A DNA stretch of 64,000 bases from Pseudonocardia sp. 73-21 (GCF_001899645.1 NZ_MKVV01000033.1:1-64000), one strand, 5' to 3'. Positions 9,094 through 17,919 are shown, counted from the first letter of the stretch. Numbers and translations are program-made. The notes: generated from the sequence alone by a model not told the origin.

Positions 9094-9386
9094 TCCCGTT
9101 CGCCCCCCGGGTGCACGCCATCGTGTCCCTGCTGTTCGCCGCGGTCGGGATGTGGCTCGTCGTGGCGCCGTTCACCGTCGGCTACCAGCCACAGGGCCAG
9201 GACTGGGTGACCGGCACCCGCAACGATCTCATCGTCGGGGCCGTCCTGCTGGTGGTCAGCCTCGCCGTCCTCATCATCGAGCTGACTTTGGCGGTGCGCG
9301 CCCGGCTTCGCGCGGTCGCAGCGGCCGAACCTGAACGAGCTGCCCCCGTCGAGGCTCCAGCTATGACGGTCACACCGGGCTCCTGA
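9090..9386 (+). CDS. Small two-helix membrane protein, paralogue of preceding gene
   Basis: The 98-residue product has two hydrophobic helices. Its core WLVVAPFTVGYQPQGQDW followed by TRNDLIVGAV matches the neighbouring 181-residue protein (APF-x-x-GYQP-x-G-x-x-W, T-x-x-D, G). The ATG overlaps the previous stop as ATGA, so the two are translationally coupled. The pair likely arose by tandem duplication and may form a complex in the membrane beside the exporter. No enzymatic motif is visible. Confidence 0.6.
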   Translation: MIPFAPRVHAIVSLLFAAVGMWLVVAPFTVGYQPQGQDWVTGTRNDLIVGAVLLVVSLAVLIIELTLAVRARLRAVAAAEPERAAPVEAPAMTVTPGS

Positions 9387-9491
9387 TCATCGAGGCGTTG
9401 GAGGGCGCCGGTCAGCGTTATTGTTCAGCGGGGGCAGGTGGCCTGGCAGCGGCTCGCGCGTGGTCGCGCAACCGGACGGAAAGGAGCCGCG

Positions 9492-9995
9492 GTGCGAAAC
9501 GACGAGCACGCCAGCACTGTGCAGCTCAACGGGGTGGCCAGCGCCGCGCAGATGATGTCACCCGAGACCGCGGCCGAAGAGTTCGCCGACGCGGTACTGG
9601 TGTTCCTGGCCGCCGCCCGGCGCACCCGCGGCCGCCTGCAGCCGCTGTTCGACGACATCACCGTCCCACAGCTGGTACTCCTCGACGCCGTACGAGCACG
9701 CGGCAACGACGGAGTCGTCGCCGTCGCCGACCACACCGGGCTGACCCAACCGACCGTGACCCGCGGCGTCATCACCCTCGAACGCGACGGGCTCGTGCAG
9801 CGCACCGTCGGCACCCCCGACGGACGGGTGCGGGTGCTGGCGCTGACCGAACGCGGCGAGCAACTGCTCGCCGCGAAACGATCGGTCGTGGCGGGTCACC
9901 TGACCACCACCTGGAATCGGCTCGACGATGTCGAGCGTGCGGTCGCCGCGCCGCTGCTCCGCCACCTCGCGGATCTCGTCGAACACCTCCTCTGA
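9492..9995 (+). CDS. MarR family transcriptional regulator
   Basis: This 167-residue regulator has an intact winged helix: VPQLVLLDAVRARG, then VADHTGLTQPTVTRGVITLE as the helix-turn-helix, and a DGRVRVLALTERG wing. MarR proteins bind DNA as dimers and release it on binding phenolic or other small ligands. GTG 9492 is chosen for its strong AAGGAG site 8 bases upstream; the frame is open further upstream, but without a ribosome site. It may regulate the preceding membrane genes or the methyltransferase-like gene downstream. Confidence 0.8.
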   Translation: MRNDEHASTVQLNGVASAAQMMSPETAAEEFADAVLVFLAAARRTRGRLQPLFDDITVPQLVLLDAVRARGNDGVVAVADHTGLTQPTVTRGVITLERDGLVQRTVGTPDGRVRVLALTERGEQLLAAKRSVVAGHLTTTWNRLDDVERAVAAPLLRHLADLVEHLL

Positions 9996-10354
9996 GTTCA
10001 GTAGCTCCTCTCCGGGGCCTGCACCTTTTCCTGCTATGGATTGAGGAGTACCGTCCAAGCCCTGATGGCGGGCACCGTGGAGGTGACCCGGTGACGGACT
10101 ACCCGGGCCACGCGGCCTGATCGCTTTGCGGGCAGGCCGACTCATCTGGGGTGGCCCGCTGGGCGCGGTGACGCCCCTTCGTCACAGGCCCGGGAGCGAG
10201 CCGCAGTCCAGCGTCATCAGATCGAGGCCGCCAAGGCCATGTGGGCGGAGGCCACCCGGGGAGTCGTCGACCTCGAGCGCTTCCTCGGCACCAGCACACC
10301 GCACGACGAGCCTTGATGAAAGGGCACTCGACCTGCAGGGAAGGAACCGCAGCC
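9996..10354. other. Intergenic stretch with a short coding scrap
   Basis: No complete gene is seen. Reading forward to the stop at 10314-10316 gives HQIEAAKAMWAEATRGVVDL then ERFLGTSTPHDEP, an amphipathic sequence that looks like the C-terminus of a once-real protein. Its start and identity are lost. A forward TCCTGCTATGGAT at 10028-10040 could be a weak extended -10 element. The last 30 bases carry the GGGAAGGAA ribosome site of the next gene. Confidence 0.4.
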
Positions 10355-11881
10355 ATGTTGCGTAGCGACGAGCGGATACTGACCACCCACACCGGGAGCC
10401 TGCCCCGTCCCGAGCCGCTGCGGCAGGCACTAGCCGATCATGAACGCGGCGGGCCCGTCCCCGAACCGGAGCAGGTGCGCGACGCGGTCGCCGGCGTCAT
10501 CGGCGACCAGCTCGCGGCCCGCGTCGACGTCATCAACGACGGCGAGCTGGGGAAGATCGGCTACTCCACCTACGTCAAGGAACGGCTGACCGGCTTCGAC
10601 GGTCAGACCGAGGCCATCCCGATCCACGACTTCGACGAGTTCCCCGAACTCGCCGGTCGGATCCTGGGCGAGGCGATGGCGGACATGACGATGCCCTCCT
10701 GCACCGGCGACGTCACCTACCCGAGCACCGTCGCCGTCGAGCAGGACATCGCCAACATCACCGCGGCCACCGCGGGCGCCGCGGGCGCCGGCGCCCAGGA
10801 GGTGTTCCTGACCGCGGCCTCCCCCGGCGTCATCGCGGTGTTCCTGGCCAACCGGCACTACCCCACCCACGAGGCCTACCTTGCCGCGCTGGCCGAGGCG
10901 ATGAAGACCGAGTACGACGCCATCCACGCGGCCGGGCTGGTGCTGCAGGTCGACTGCCCCGACCTGGGCATGTCCCGTCAGATGTACGAGGGCGAGGACC
11001 CGGGCCTCGACGCCTTCCGCCGCCGCATCGCCCAGAACATCGAGGCGCTCAACCACGCCCTGCGCGACATCCCACCCGACCGGGTGCGGCTGCACCTGTG
11101 CTGGGGCAACTACGAAGGCCCCCACCACCTCGACGTGCCCCTGCGCGACATCCTCGACATCGTGCTCACTGCCCGCGCCTCGGCCATCTCCTTCGAAGGG
11201 GCCAACCCCCGCCACGAACACGAATGGCGCGTCTTCGAAGACATCCCCCTCCCCGACGACAAAATCATCCTGCCCGGGGTGATCGACTCGACCACCAACT
11301 ACATCGAGCACCCCGAACTGGTCGCCGAGCGGATCATCCGCTACGCCACGGTCGTCGGCCGGGAACGCGTCCTGGCCTCCAGCGACTGCGGATTCGCCAC
11401 CTTCGCCACCTACCTCAAGATCGACCCGAAGGTCACCTGGGCCAAACTGGCGAGCATGGCCCAGGGCGCCGAACTCGCCTCCCGGCAACTGTGGTGGACA
11501 CCAGATTCCGCGAACGAACCGGTGGCAGCTGCCGTGTCATCGGCCCGCGGCGCCCGGCGTTGCACAGATCGACAGCGTGAGCACACCACGCTCCGCCCGT
11601 CCCCGGGGCCGACGACCAGCCAGCGCGGCAGACACCCGCGCGGCGCTGGTCACCGCGGCCCGTCGGGTGTTCACCTGAACGCGACTATGACGGGGCCACG
11701 GTCCGCGCCATCGCCGAGCAGGCCGGCGTCGACGCCGCGATGGTCAACCACTGGTTGGGCGGCAAAGACGCGCTGTTCCTGGCCGCCCTGCGGATCCCGC
11801 TCGACCCCGACCAGATCCTCCCGCGGCTGCTGGACGGTGACGCCGACCAGCTCGCCGCCCGCCTCATCCACACCTTCCTGA
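10355..11881 (+). CDS. MetE C-terminal-like / epoxyalkane:CoM transferase-like enzyme, stop lost
   Basis: Residues 1-380 match the zinc methyl/alkyltransferase family of cobalamin-independent methionine synthase, which also includes epoxyalkane:coenzyme M transferase. LTTHTGSLPRP is at the N-terminus; zinc ligands H247 and C249 lie in RLHLCWG and C345 in SSDCGFAT. Homologues normally end near ASRQLW, about residue 380 (11494). Here the frame reads on for 128 Arg/Ser/Thr-rich residues across the start of a TetR gene, so the native stop has probably been lost by an indel. ATG 10355 has GGGAAGGAA upstream; ATG 10316 is in frame. Methionine synthesis and alkene-epoxide metabolism are both possible roles. 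Confidence 0.7.
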   Translation: MLRSDERILTTHTGSLPRPEPLRQALADHERGGPVPEPEQVRDAVAGVIGDQLAARVDVINDGELGKIGYSTYVKERLTGFDGQTEAIPIHDFDEFPELAGRILGEAMADMTMPSCTGDVTYPSTVAVEQDIANITAATAGAAGAGAQEVFLTAASPGVIAVFLANRHYPTHEAYLAALAEAMKTEYDAIHAAGLVLQVDCPDLGMSRQMYEGEDPGLDAFRRRIAQNIEALNHALRDIPPDRVRLHLCWGNYEGPHHLDVPLRDILDIVLTARASAISFEGANPRHEHEWRVFEDIPLPDDKIILPGVIDSTTNYIEHPELVAERIIRYATVVGRERVLASSDCGFATFATYLKIDPKVTWAKLASMAQGAELASRQLWWTPDSANEPVAAAVSSARGARRCTDRQREHTTLRPSPGPTTSQRGRHPRGAGHRGPSGVHLNATMTGPRSAPSPSRPASTPRWSTTGWAAKTRCSWPPCGSRSTPTRSSRGCWTVTPTSSPPASSTPS

Positions 11882-12193
11882 CCGTCTGGGACACCACCGG
11901 CGGCGGCGCGATGGTGGCGCTGATCCGCAGCATCGCCGGACACGAGACCGCCGCAGCGATGATGCGCGAATTCATCAGCCGGGTGATCCTGGGCCGCGTG
12001 GTCAGCTCGGTGGCCCCGACCAGCCCGAGCTCCGGCCGCGCTGGCCGACACCCAGGTCATCGGGCTGGGCATGGTGCGCTACGTGCTCCGCCTCGAACCG
12101 CTCGCCTCCGCCGACCACACCACCGTCGTCGCCGCCGTCGCGCCGAACCTGCAGCGCTACCTCACCGGACGGTTGGACCCGCCCGAGGCGTGA
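11577..12193 (+). pseudogene. TetR family regulator, frameshifted
   Basis: The gene opens at GTG 11577 as STPRSARPRGRRPASADTRA and ALVTAARRVFT, then meets a stop at 11676. One extra T there (TTCACC-T-GAACGC) explains the shift. Removing it restores YDGATVRAIAEQAGVDAAMV and NHWLGGKDALFLAAL, a normal TetR helix-turn-helix. Further indels near 12010-12035 are needed to reach TQVIGLGMVRYVLRLEP and the terminal LTGRLDPPEA before TGA 12191. As written it encodes no working repressor. It overlaps the run-on tail of the preceding enzyme gene. Confidence 0.7.
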
Positions 12194-12893
12194 CGATGCA
12201 CCCGTTCGCCGCCGATCAGTTCCGCTACCTCCAAGACGGAAACGAAGTCATGAGGCCGCTGGCGGCCGGGGAATTGCTGTTCCTGGAGATGTTCTCGCGG
12301 GCAGTCGAGGTCGGCTGTACCACGCATTTGCGCGATCTCCACGATGCGCGAGGCGACGACAATCCAAGGAGGTGTAGCGCCTGGACCTGACGCAAACTGA
12401 CTCGCGGCGACACGGTCTGGCCCGGTGCCTGTGACAGGCCCGGATGCGGGATTCAGACTGTCTCGTCGGTGCTGCGATGGTCCGCACCGTCGCCACCGCG
12501 CTCGAACTGCGGTCCCGGCTGGCCGAAACGTTGACGCGTATGCCGACGACACGGTCGAGCTCCTCCTCCGCTCCCTCATTGATCGATGTTGCGCTTGAGG
12601 GTCCCATCGCTCGGTGGGCGCGCTGTGACCTCTGTAGAGGTACTCGGCAGAAGGGTCCGGAAGCTGGCGTCGGGCGCCCCGACACGGTGCGACTCCGTCG
12701 ACGCCCGGATTTCCGGCGCCCAGGCAGCACGGCTGTCCGTGCGCTCCGAGTGCCTCCGAGAGTCTGTTCGAGGGTCGCTCTGCCTTGACAGTACGGGCCT
12801 CCGATGTTCGAATGATCCTCGACATCGTGAGTATCGTTGCAATAACTAGGGTGCTGCAGATGTAGGCCCGTTGTGTTCGATGGAGGTTCTCGG
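12194..12893. other. 700-base gene-poor stretch before the Rieske operon
   Basis: A short forward frame from ATG 12196 (64 residues, starting HPFAADQFRYLQDGNEV) has no recognisable family and is only weakly plausible. From 12400 to 12780 no frame on either strand looks coding. The final 110 bases carry a promoter-like pair (annotated separately), an AT-rich patch around 12828-12847 (TATCGTTGCAATAAC), and the GGAGG ribosome site at 12882. Confidence 0.4.
12785..12813 (+). promoter_or_regulatory. Putative sigma-70-type promoter for the Rieske-BVMO operon
   Basis: A perfect -35 TTGACA lies at 12785-12790. It is followed by 17 bases and TCGAAT (4 of 6 consensus) at 12808-12813, about 80 bases before the Rieske gene start. 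The region is visibly less G+C-rich than its surroundings. No operator palindrome is obvious, and the operon has no adjacent dedicated regulator. Confidence 0.4.
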
Positions 12894-13955
12894 GTGGTCA
12901 ACACTGCGTCACCGCCTATGCGGAGTGCGTCGAGCCGCGGCTTCCCGTACCGGAACCACCCCACGGGCTGGTTCCATGTGGGCTGGTCGGCGGAGTTCGA
13001 GGTCGGCAAGGTCGTCCCGCTGCGGTACTTCGGCCGTGATCTCGTCGCTTTCCGCGGAGAGTCAGGCGCGTTGTCGATCATGGATGCGTATTGCCCCCAC
13101 CTCGGGGCGCACATGGGCTACGGCGGCTCGGTGTGCGGCGACAACCTCGTCTGCCCGTTCCACGGCTGGCAGTGGAGCGCCGACGGGCGCAACGCCGAGA
13201 TCCCCTACAGCACCAAGCCCAACCGGGGCCAGCGCGTCACCGTGTGGCCGGTCCACGAGGTCAATGGTCTGGTCATGCTCTGGTACGACGCCGCAGGCGG
13301 CGAGCCGACGTGGGAGCTACCCACGATCCCCGGGTACGACGCCGACACGTTCTATCCCGTACACCCGCACTGCACCGGCGAGTGGCTCAACCGTCCCGTG
13401 GCGCCGCAGTTCCTCGGCGAGAACCTGGCCGATCCGGCGCACCAGAAGTACGTCCACGAGGCGACGGACGTGCCGGAGATCGTCGAGTTCTCCGGGGAGG
13501 GGCCGCTGTGGCACTCCCGGCAGCGGATGGTCTGGGGCCGGGGCAAGGGCGACACGTGGCTGACTCCCGCCGGGGGGAAGGTCGGACACCTCGACATCCA
13601 GGGATGGGGGATCGGCATCGCTCTGTTCCGCTTCGAGGGCATCGACGACACCGTCCAGATTCAGTCGGTCACGCCCATCGACGACACCCTCTCCGACCTG
13701 CGGATGACGAACTTCGTCCCCAGGCACGAGCCGAATGCCGAGGTGCCCACCGAACGGGCGGCCAAACGGATCGAGCACCTGCGTCGTCAGGTGGATCGGG
13801 ACCTCGTCGTGTGGGAGCACATGACCTACATCGCGCGACCCCCGCTGCCTCCCGAGGAGGCCAAGCCCTATCTGGCCTACCGGCGTTGGTCGGACCAGTT
13901 TTATCCCGAGGCAGCGACGACGCCCGCGGTCTCCGCCGTCACGGGGGAGGCATGA
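12894..13955 (+). CDS. KshA-like Rieske non-heme iron oxygenase
   Basis: This 353-residue protein is the terminal oxygenase of a Rieske system. The [2Fe-2S] ligands are C67/H69 (YCPHLGAHMG) and C87/H90 (CPFHGWQW). The mononuclear iron site is visible in ENLADPAHQKYVH (D-x-x-H-x(4)-H). The sequence around YFGRDLVAFRG and MDAYCPHLGAHMGYGG resembles the oxygenase of 3-ketosteroid 9-alpha-hydroxylase more than aromatic-ring dioxygenase alpha subunits. No reductase is nearby, so electrons must come from elsewhere. GTG 12894 is preferred because GGAGG lies 7 bases upstream. It leads an operon with a Baeyer-Villiger monooxygenase, suggesting a steroid, terpenoid or alicyclic substrate. Confidence 0.82.
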   Translation: MVNTASPPMRSASSRGFPYRNHPTGWFHVGWSAEFEVGKVVPLRYFGRDLVAFRGESGALSIMDAYCPHLGAHMGYGGSVCGDNLVCPFHGWQWSADGRNAEIPYSTKPNRGQRVTVWPVHEVNGLVMLWYDAAGGEPTWELPTIPGYDADTFYPVHPHCTGEWLNRPVAPQFLGENLADPAHQKYVHEATDVPEIVEFSGEGPLWHSRQRMVWGRGKGDTWLTPAGGKVGHLDIQGWGIGIALFRFEGIDDTVQIQSVTPIDDTLSDLRMTNFVPRHEPNAEVPTERAAKRIEHLRRQVDRDLVVWEHMTYIARPPLPPEEAKPYLAYRRWSDQFYPEAATTPAVSAVTGEA

Positions 13956-13966
13956 CCGCCACAGCG

Positions 13967-13992
13967 TCCGGATGTCATCACTGACATCCGGA
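13967..13992 (+). repeat. Perfect 11-bp inverted repeat over the next gene's start
   Basis: TCCGGATGTCA (13967-13977) and TGACATCCGGA (13982-13992) form a perfect stem with a TCAC loop. The right arm reaches the ATG of the following gene (13992), so the folded RNA would hide that start. A ten-codon frame, ATG 13952 to TGA 13984, overlaps the Rieske stop codon and runs through the stem. Ribosomes reading it would open the hairpin. Confidence 0.6.
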
Positions 13993-14720
13993 TGACAACA
14001 CACATCGCTCAGGTCTTCACCCGGGACCCGCTCATCGGGGCCGACGCGCTCGCCCGGCTGTTCTCGATACTTGCTCGGCACGTTCCCGGGGCGATTCCCG
14101 GGCTGCGGAGCCCGGGGGACGGGGGCGGCTCGGCCCGGGCAGTGCGCTCCGTGCACGGCAGCCCCGGCGGAGAGATCTTCTGGGAGTCCCGCGCTCCCGG
14201 GCGGGTCCGCGGAGGAGTGCATCCGATGTTCTATCCCACCGACACGCACGCCACGATCACGCTCGAGTGCGACGCCGCGGCAGCGGGCCCGGACGGTCTC
14301 GCCGGATTCGTACGGGAGGTGTCGTCCACCTTCGGGGCCGACTTCGGCTATGTCGACGTCCTGCCCGGCGCGGACGGCCCGGACGGTGAGCCACCGGGCT
14401 TCGTCTACCTGACACCGCAGAACCTGCGGGCGTGGCTCCCGGAGATGTGGTGGGGGACGGTGCTGGGGCCCGCGTACGTCGACCTGATCGGCGGAGACGT
14501 CGTGGCATCGGCGCCGGCGCACGAGGTGACCAGGCTCGGCCCGGCCACGTACTGGCTGCAGCTGACCGAGCACCTCGAGTCGCGCCCGACCGACGCCGAC
14601 CCGCTCGACCTGCCGCGTCGTGATGTGGCGGAGCACCTGGGCGAGACGTTGTTCTGGAAGGCGGGCCGCACGTCCTTCGTCGCACCCCGGTTCCCCGTCC
14701 TCGGCGCGGGGCAGCGGTGA
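13992..14720 (+). CDS. Conserved-looking protein of unknown function
   Basis: I do not recognise this 242-residue soluble protein. It has no signal peptide, membrane helix or metal-binding cysteine cluster. A distinctive aromatic block is YLTPQNLRAWLPEMWWGTVL, followed by GPAYVDLIGG, and it ends in FWKAGRTSFVAPRFPV. The start at 13992 lies at the foot of a hairpin and has no clear ribosome site, so translation may depend on the upstream ten-codon frame. The gene sits between the Rieske oxygenase and the Baeyer-Villiger monooxygenase and overlaps the latter by 4 bases. A role in the same pathway is inferred from position only. Confidence 0.65.
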   Translation: MTTHIAQVFTRDPLIGADALARLFSILARHVPGAIPGLRSPGDGGGSARAVRSVHGSPGGEIFWESRAPGRVRGGVHPMFYPTDTHATITLECDAAAAGPDGLAGFVREVSSTFGADFGYVDVLPGADGPDGEPPGFVYLTPQNLRAWLPEMWWGTVLGPAYVDLIGGDVVASAPAHEVTRLGPATYWLQLTEHLESRPTDADPLDLPRRDVAEHLGETLFWKAGRTSFVAPRFPVLGAGQR

Positions 14721-16372
14721 GCGCGGTGCGCGGGGCGGACGACGGCGTTGACGCGGTCGTCGTCGGGGCCGGCTTCGCGGGCCTCTACATGCTGTACAAG
14801 CTGCGCGAGCTCGGTCTCAGCGCACGCGGCTACGAGGCGGGGTCCGGGGTGGGCGGCACGTGGTACTGGAACCGCTACCCGGGCGCCCGCTGCGACTCCG
14901 AGAGCGTCTACTACTCCTACTCCTTCTCCGAGGAGCTGCAGCAGGAATGGGAGTGGAGCGAGCGCTACGCGTCGCAACCGGAGATCCTGCACTACCTCGA
15001 GCACGTCGCTGACCGGTTCGACCTGCGGCGTGACATCCGGTTCGACACCCGCGTGGTGGCGGCAACGTTCGACGAGGGAGGGTCCTGCTGGTCGGTGCGC
15101 ACCGACACCGGCGTGCAGGTCCGCGCCCGGTTCCTGATCTCCGCGGTCGGCTGCCTGTCCACACCGAACGTTCCGGCACTGCCCGGCGTCGAAAACTTCC
15201 GCGGGCCGGTGCTGCACACCGGACGATGGCCGCACGAGCCGGTCGAGGTCACCAGCTGCCGTGTCGGGGTACTCGGCACCGGCTCGTCGGGAGTGCAGTC
15301 GATCCCGCTGCTCGCCGAGCAGGCCGAGCACCTGACCGTCTTTCAGCGCACCCCCAACTACAGCGTCCCTGCGCGCAATGCGCCGTCCGACCCTGTGCAG
15401 AGCGCCGACGTGAAGGCGAACTACGACGCGATCCGCGAGCGCTGCCGCCGCTCGCTGGGCGGTTTCCCGTTCGACGTCGACCCGCGCTCGGCCCTGTCGG
15501 TGTCGCCGGAGGAGAGGGAGGCGCTGTACCGCGGCCTCTGGGACGAGGGCGGGATGCGATTCGTCTTCGGCGGGTTCGCCGACGTGCTGACCGACCGCAC
15601 CGCCAACGACGTGGCTGCGGACTTCGTGCGTGCCCGTATCGGTGAGGTGGTCCGCGAGGGAGCCACGGCGGAGGTGCTCACGCCACGCGACCATCCCTTC
15701 GGCACCCGCCGCCCGGCCCTGGACACCCGCTATTACGAGACGTACAACCGCGACGACGTGACACTGGTCGACCTGCATCGCACCCCGGTCGAGGAGGTGA
15801 CCGCCGGCGGCCTGCGCACGAGCGACACCGAGTACCCGCTCGACGTCCTCGTGCTGGCCACCGGATTCGACGCCATGACCGGATCGCTGCTGGCGATGAA
15901 CATCGTCGGGAGGGACGGTGTCGAGCTCCGGAAGAAGTGGTCCGACGGACCCCGGAACCACCTGGGGCTGATGTCCGCCGGGTTCCCGAACCTGTTCACG
16001 ATCACCGGTCCGCTCAGCCCCTCGGTGTTCTCCAACATGCCCACCTGCATCGAGCAGCACGTCGACTGGATCGGCGACTGCCTGGAGCACCTGCGTCGCA
16101 ACGGTCACGACCTCATCGAGCCCACGGTCGAAGCCGAGGACGGGTGGGTCGAGCACGCCGCGCGTGTCGCGGCGCGCACCCTGCTGGGCGCGGTGGACTC
16201 CTGGTGGACGGGTGCCAACGTGCCCGGCAAACCCCGCGTCGTCTACCCCTACGTCGCGGGCGTCGGGACGTACCGCAAGGCGTGCGACGCCGCTGCGGCG
16301 CGCGGTTACGACGGCTTCGTGCTCAACCCCAGCGCGCCGGTGCGGCGCCGACCGCAAGGAGCCCCGGCATGA
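14717..16372 (+). CDS. Baeyer-Villiger monooxygenase (class B flavoprotein)
   Basis: The 551-residue enzyme has the type I BVMO fingerprint FRGPVLHTGRWP at residues 161-172 (F-x-G-x-x-x-H-T-x-x-W-P). Two Rossmann motifs flank it: GAGFAG (17-22) for FAD and GTGSSG (187-192) for NADPH. These enzymes insert an oxygen next to a ketone, making an ester or lactone. Size and motifs resemble the cyclohexanone/steroid monooxygenase group. GTG 14717 overlaps the previous stop and the stop overlaps the next ATG, so the operon is tightly coupled. Downstream ligase and LLM genes would process the opened product. Confidence 0.9.
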   Translation: MSAVRGADDGVDAVVVGAGFAGLYMLYKLRELGLSARGYEAGSGVGGTWYWNRYPGARCDSESVYYSYSFSEELQQEWEWSERYASQPEILHYLEHVADRFDLRRDIRFDTRVVAATFDEGGSCWSVRTDTGVQVRARFLISAVGCLSTPNVPALPGVENFRGPVLHTGRWPHEPVEVTSCRVGVLGTGSSGVQSIPLLAEQAEHLTVFQRTPNYSVPARNAPSDPVQSADVKANYDAIRERCRRSLGGFPFDVDPRSALSVSPEEREALYRGLWDEGGMRFVFGGFADVLTDRTANDVAADFVRARIGEVVREGATAEVLTPRDHPFGTRRPALDTRYYETYNRDDVTLVDLHRTPVEEVTAGGLRTSDTEYPLDVLVLATGFDAMTGSLLAMNIVGRDGVELRKKWSDGPRNHLGLMSAGFPNLFTITGPLSPSVFSNMPTCIEQHVDWIGDCLEHLRRNGHDLIEPTVEAEDGWVEHAARVAARTLLGAVDSWWTGANVPGKPRVVYPYVAGVGTYRKACDAAAARGYDGFVLNPSAPVRRRPQGAPA

Positions 16373-17919
16373 CGATGAACCTCGGGCGTTTCATCACCTC
16401 GCACGCGCAGGAGTTCCCGACCAAGAAGGCGATCACGGTCGGCGAGTGCTCGCTCACCTATGCCGAGCTGGAGCACCGGACCAGAGGGCTGGCCGGCGGC
16501 TTCGCCGGGCTGGGTCTCGGCAGGGGCGACACCGTCGCCGCGGTGCTGGAGAACTGCGTCGAGATGCCGGAGCTGTTCTTCGCGTGTGCGAAGGCGGGCA
16601 CGGTCCTGGCGCCGATGGTCACCCGCCGCCTCGACGACGAGATCGACGCGCTGGTCGCCAAGTGCGGTGCCCGGGTGCTGGTTGTCGGGCCGGACCATCG
16701 TGATCGCGTGTCGGCGATGCGTGCGGCCGGGTTACTGGCCGGGATCGCGACGGTCGTGGAGATCGGGCCCCGGCCGGCGGCGGACGGCGTTCTGGCTTAC
16801 GAGGATATGGTGGCGTCGGGCGCGGGGGTGCCGCTCCCGGCGGGGGTCGGCGACGACGACCCGGTGATCCTGTTCTCCACCGGCGGCACGACCGGCCTGC
16901 CCAAGCTCGGGGTGCATACCCATTCGACTGTGCTGCAGAACCACTACGCGTTCCAGTGGAACATCGGCTTCCGGCCGCAGGACGTCTGCCTGCACCCCAT
17001 GCCGCCGTATCACGCGTCCATCCTGGTCACGACGCTGACACACATGATCGTGGGCGCGTCCACGATCGTCACCCCGAAGTTCGACCCCACCGAGTTCCTC
17101 TCGATCATCGACCGGGAGAAGGTCAGCTACGTCTTCCTGATGCCGCCGGTGCTGTTCAACTGGCTCGTCGACGCCGGCATCGACGACTACGACCTGTCGA
17201 GCATCACGAAGCTGTTCGTCCCCGGCGGCAACTTCTTCAACCGTGACGTGGTGGCGAAGTACCTGCCGGACACCGAGCTGTTCTACCTGTACTCCCAGAC
17301 CGAGAACACCACGACCTGCCTGCTGCGCGGCAAGGACGTCTTTGAACGCCGGCAGTCGGTCGGGCGGCTGGATGCCCGGCTCGAGTGGCGCCTGGTTGAC
17401 GAGGAGGATCGTGATGTCGCACCCGATACCCCTGGTGAGCTGCTGCTGCGCGGCGCATCGGTGATTCCCGAGTACTACGCCGACCCCGAGGAGACCGCGC
17501 GTGCCTGGCGCGGGGGATGGTTCCACACCGGCGACATGCTGCGCCGCGACCCGGACGGGTACTTCTACTTCGAGGGCCGCGGCAAGGAAGTGATCAAGAC
17601 CGGAGGCGAGAACGTCTACGCCGTACGGGTCGAGAGCGTGCTGGTCGAGCATCCGGCGGTCCGCGAGGTGGCCGTCGTCGGTGCCCACGACGAAAAGTGG
17701 GGCGAGCGGGTGTGCGCGTGTGTCGTGCCGGCGCAGGGCGCTACCATCGACGCGGTGGAGCTCATCGCGTTCTGCCGCGGCCGGCTCGCGGGATTCGAGA
17801 TCCCCAAGACCTATCACCTGATCGACGCGCTGCCGGTCAACCCGGTCGGAAAGATCCTCAAGCGGGAGCTCACCAAGCGGATCAACGACGGCGAGCTGGG
17901 CCAGGTCGCAACCGCGTGA
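16369..17919 (+). CDS. Acyl-CoA synthetase (AMP-forming)
   Basis: This 516-residue adenylate-forming ligase has the P-loop FSTGGTTGLPK, the A5-type motif LYSQTENTTT, the WFHTGDMLRRDPDG hinge region and the C-terminal GKILKRELTK lysine segment. It converts a carboxylic acid to its CoA thioester through an acyl-AMP. The acid is probably produced by the Baeyer-Villiger step upstream and later hydrolysis, but the pocket does not reveal its identity. ATG 16369 overlaps the BVMO stop (ATGA). Confidence 0.85.
   Translation: MTMNLGRFITSHAQEFPTKKAITVGECSLTYAELEHRTRGLAGGFAGLGLGRGDTVAAVLENCVEMPELFFACAKAGTVLAPMVTRRLDDEIDALVAKCGARVLVVGPDHRDRVSAMRAAGLLAGIATVVEIGPRPAADGVLAYEDMVASGAGVPLPAGVGDDDPVILFSTGGTTGLPKLGVHTHSTVLQNHYAFQWNIGFRPQDVCLHPMPPYHASILVTTLTHMIVGASTIVTPKFDPTEFLSIIDREKVSYVFLMPPVLFNWLVDAGIDDYDLSSITKLFVPGGNFFNRDVVAKYLPDTELFYLYSQTENTTTCLLRGKDVFERRQSVGRLDARLEWRLVDEEDRDVAPDTPGELLLRGASVIPEYYADPEETARAWRGGWFHTGDMLRRDPDGYFYFEGRGKEVIKTGGENVYAVRVESVLVEHPAVREVAVVGAHDEKWGERVCACVVPAQGATIDAVELIAFCRGRLAGFEIPKTYHLIDALPVNPVGKILKRELTKRINDGELGQVATA

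Noticed and set aside
10355-11494. Firm call of methionine synthase (metE)
   Set aside because: The fold and zinc ligands are shared with epoxyalkane:CoM transferases and other alkyltransferases, so I left the substrate open.
12157-12825. Reverse-strand frames before the Rieske operon
   Set aside because: They are Arg/Ser-rich, overlap one another in several phases and contain no motif.
15937-16368. N-terminal extension of the acyl-CoA ligase upstream of 16369
   Set aside because: The frame is open but lies wholly inside the BVMO gene in another phase; the ATG at 16369 with ATGA overlap gives the family start.
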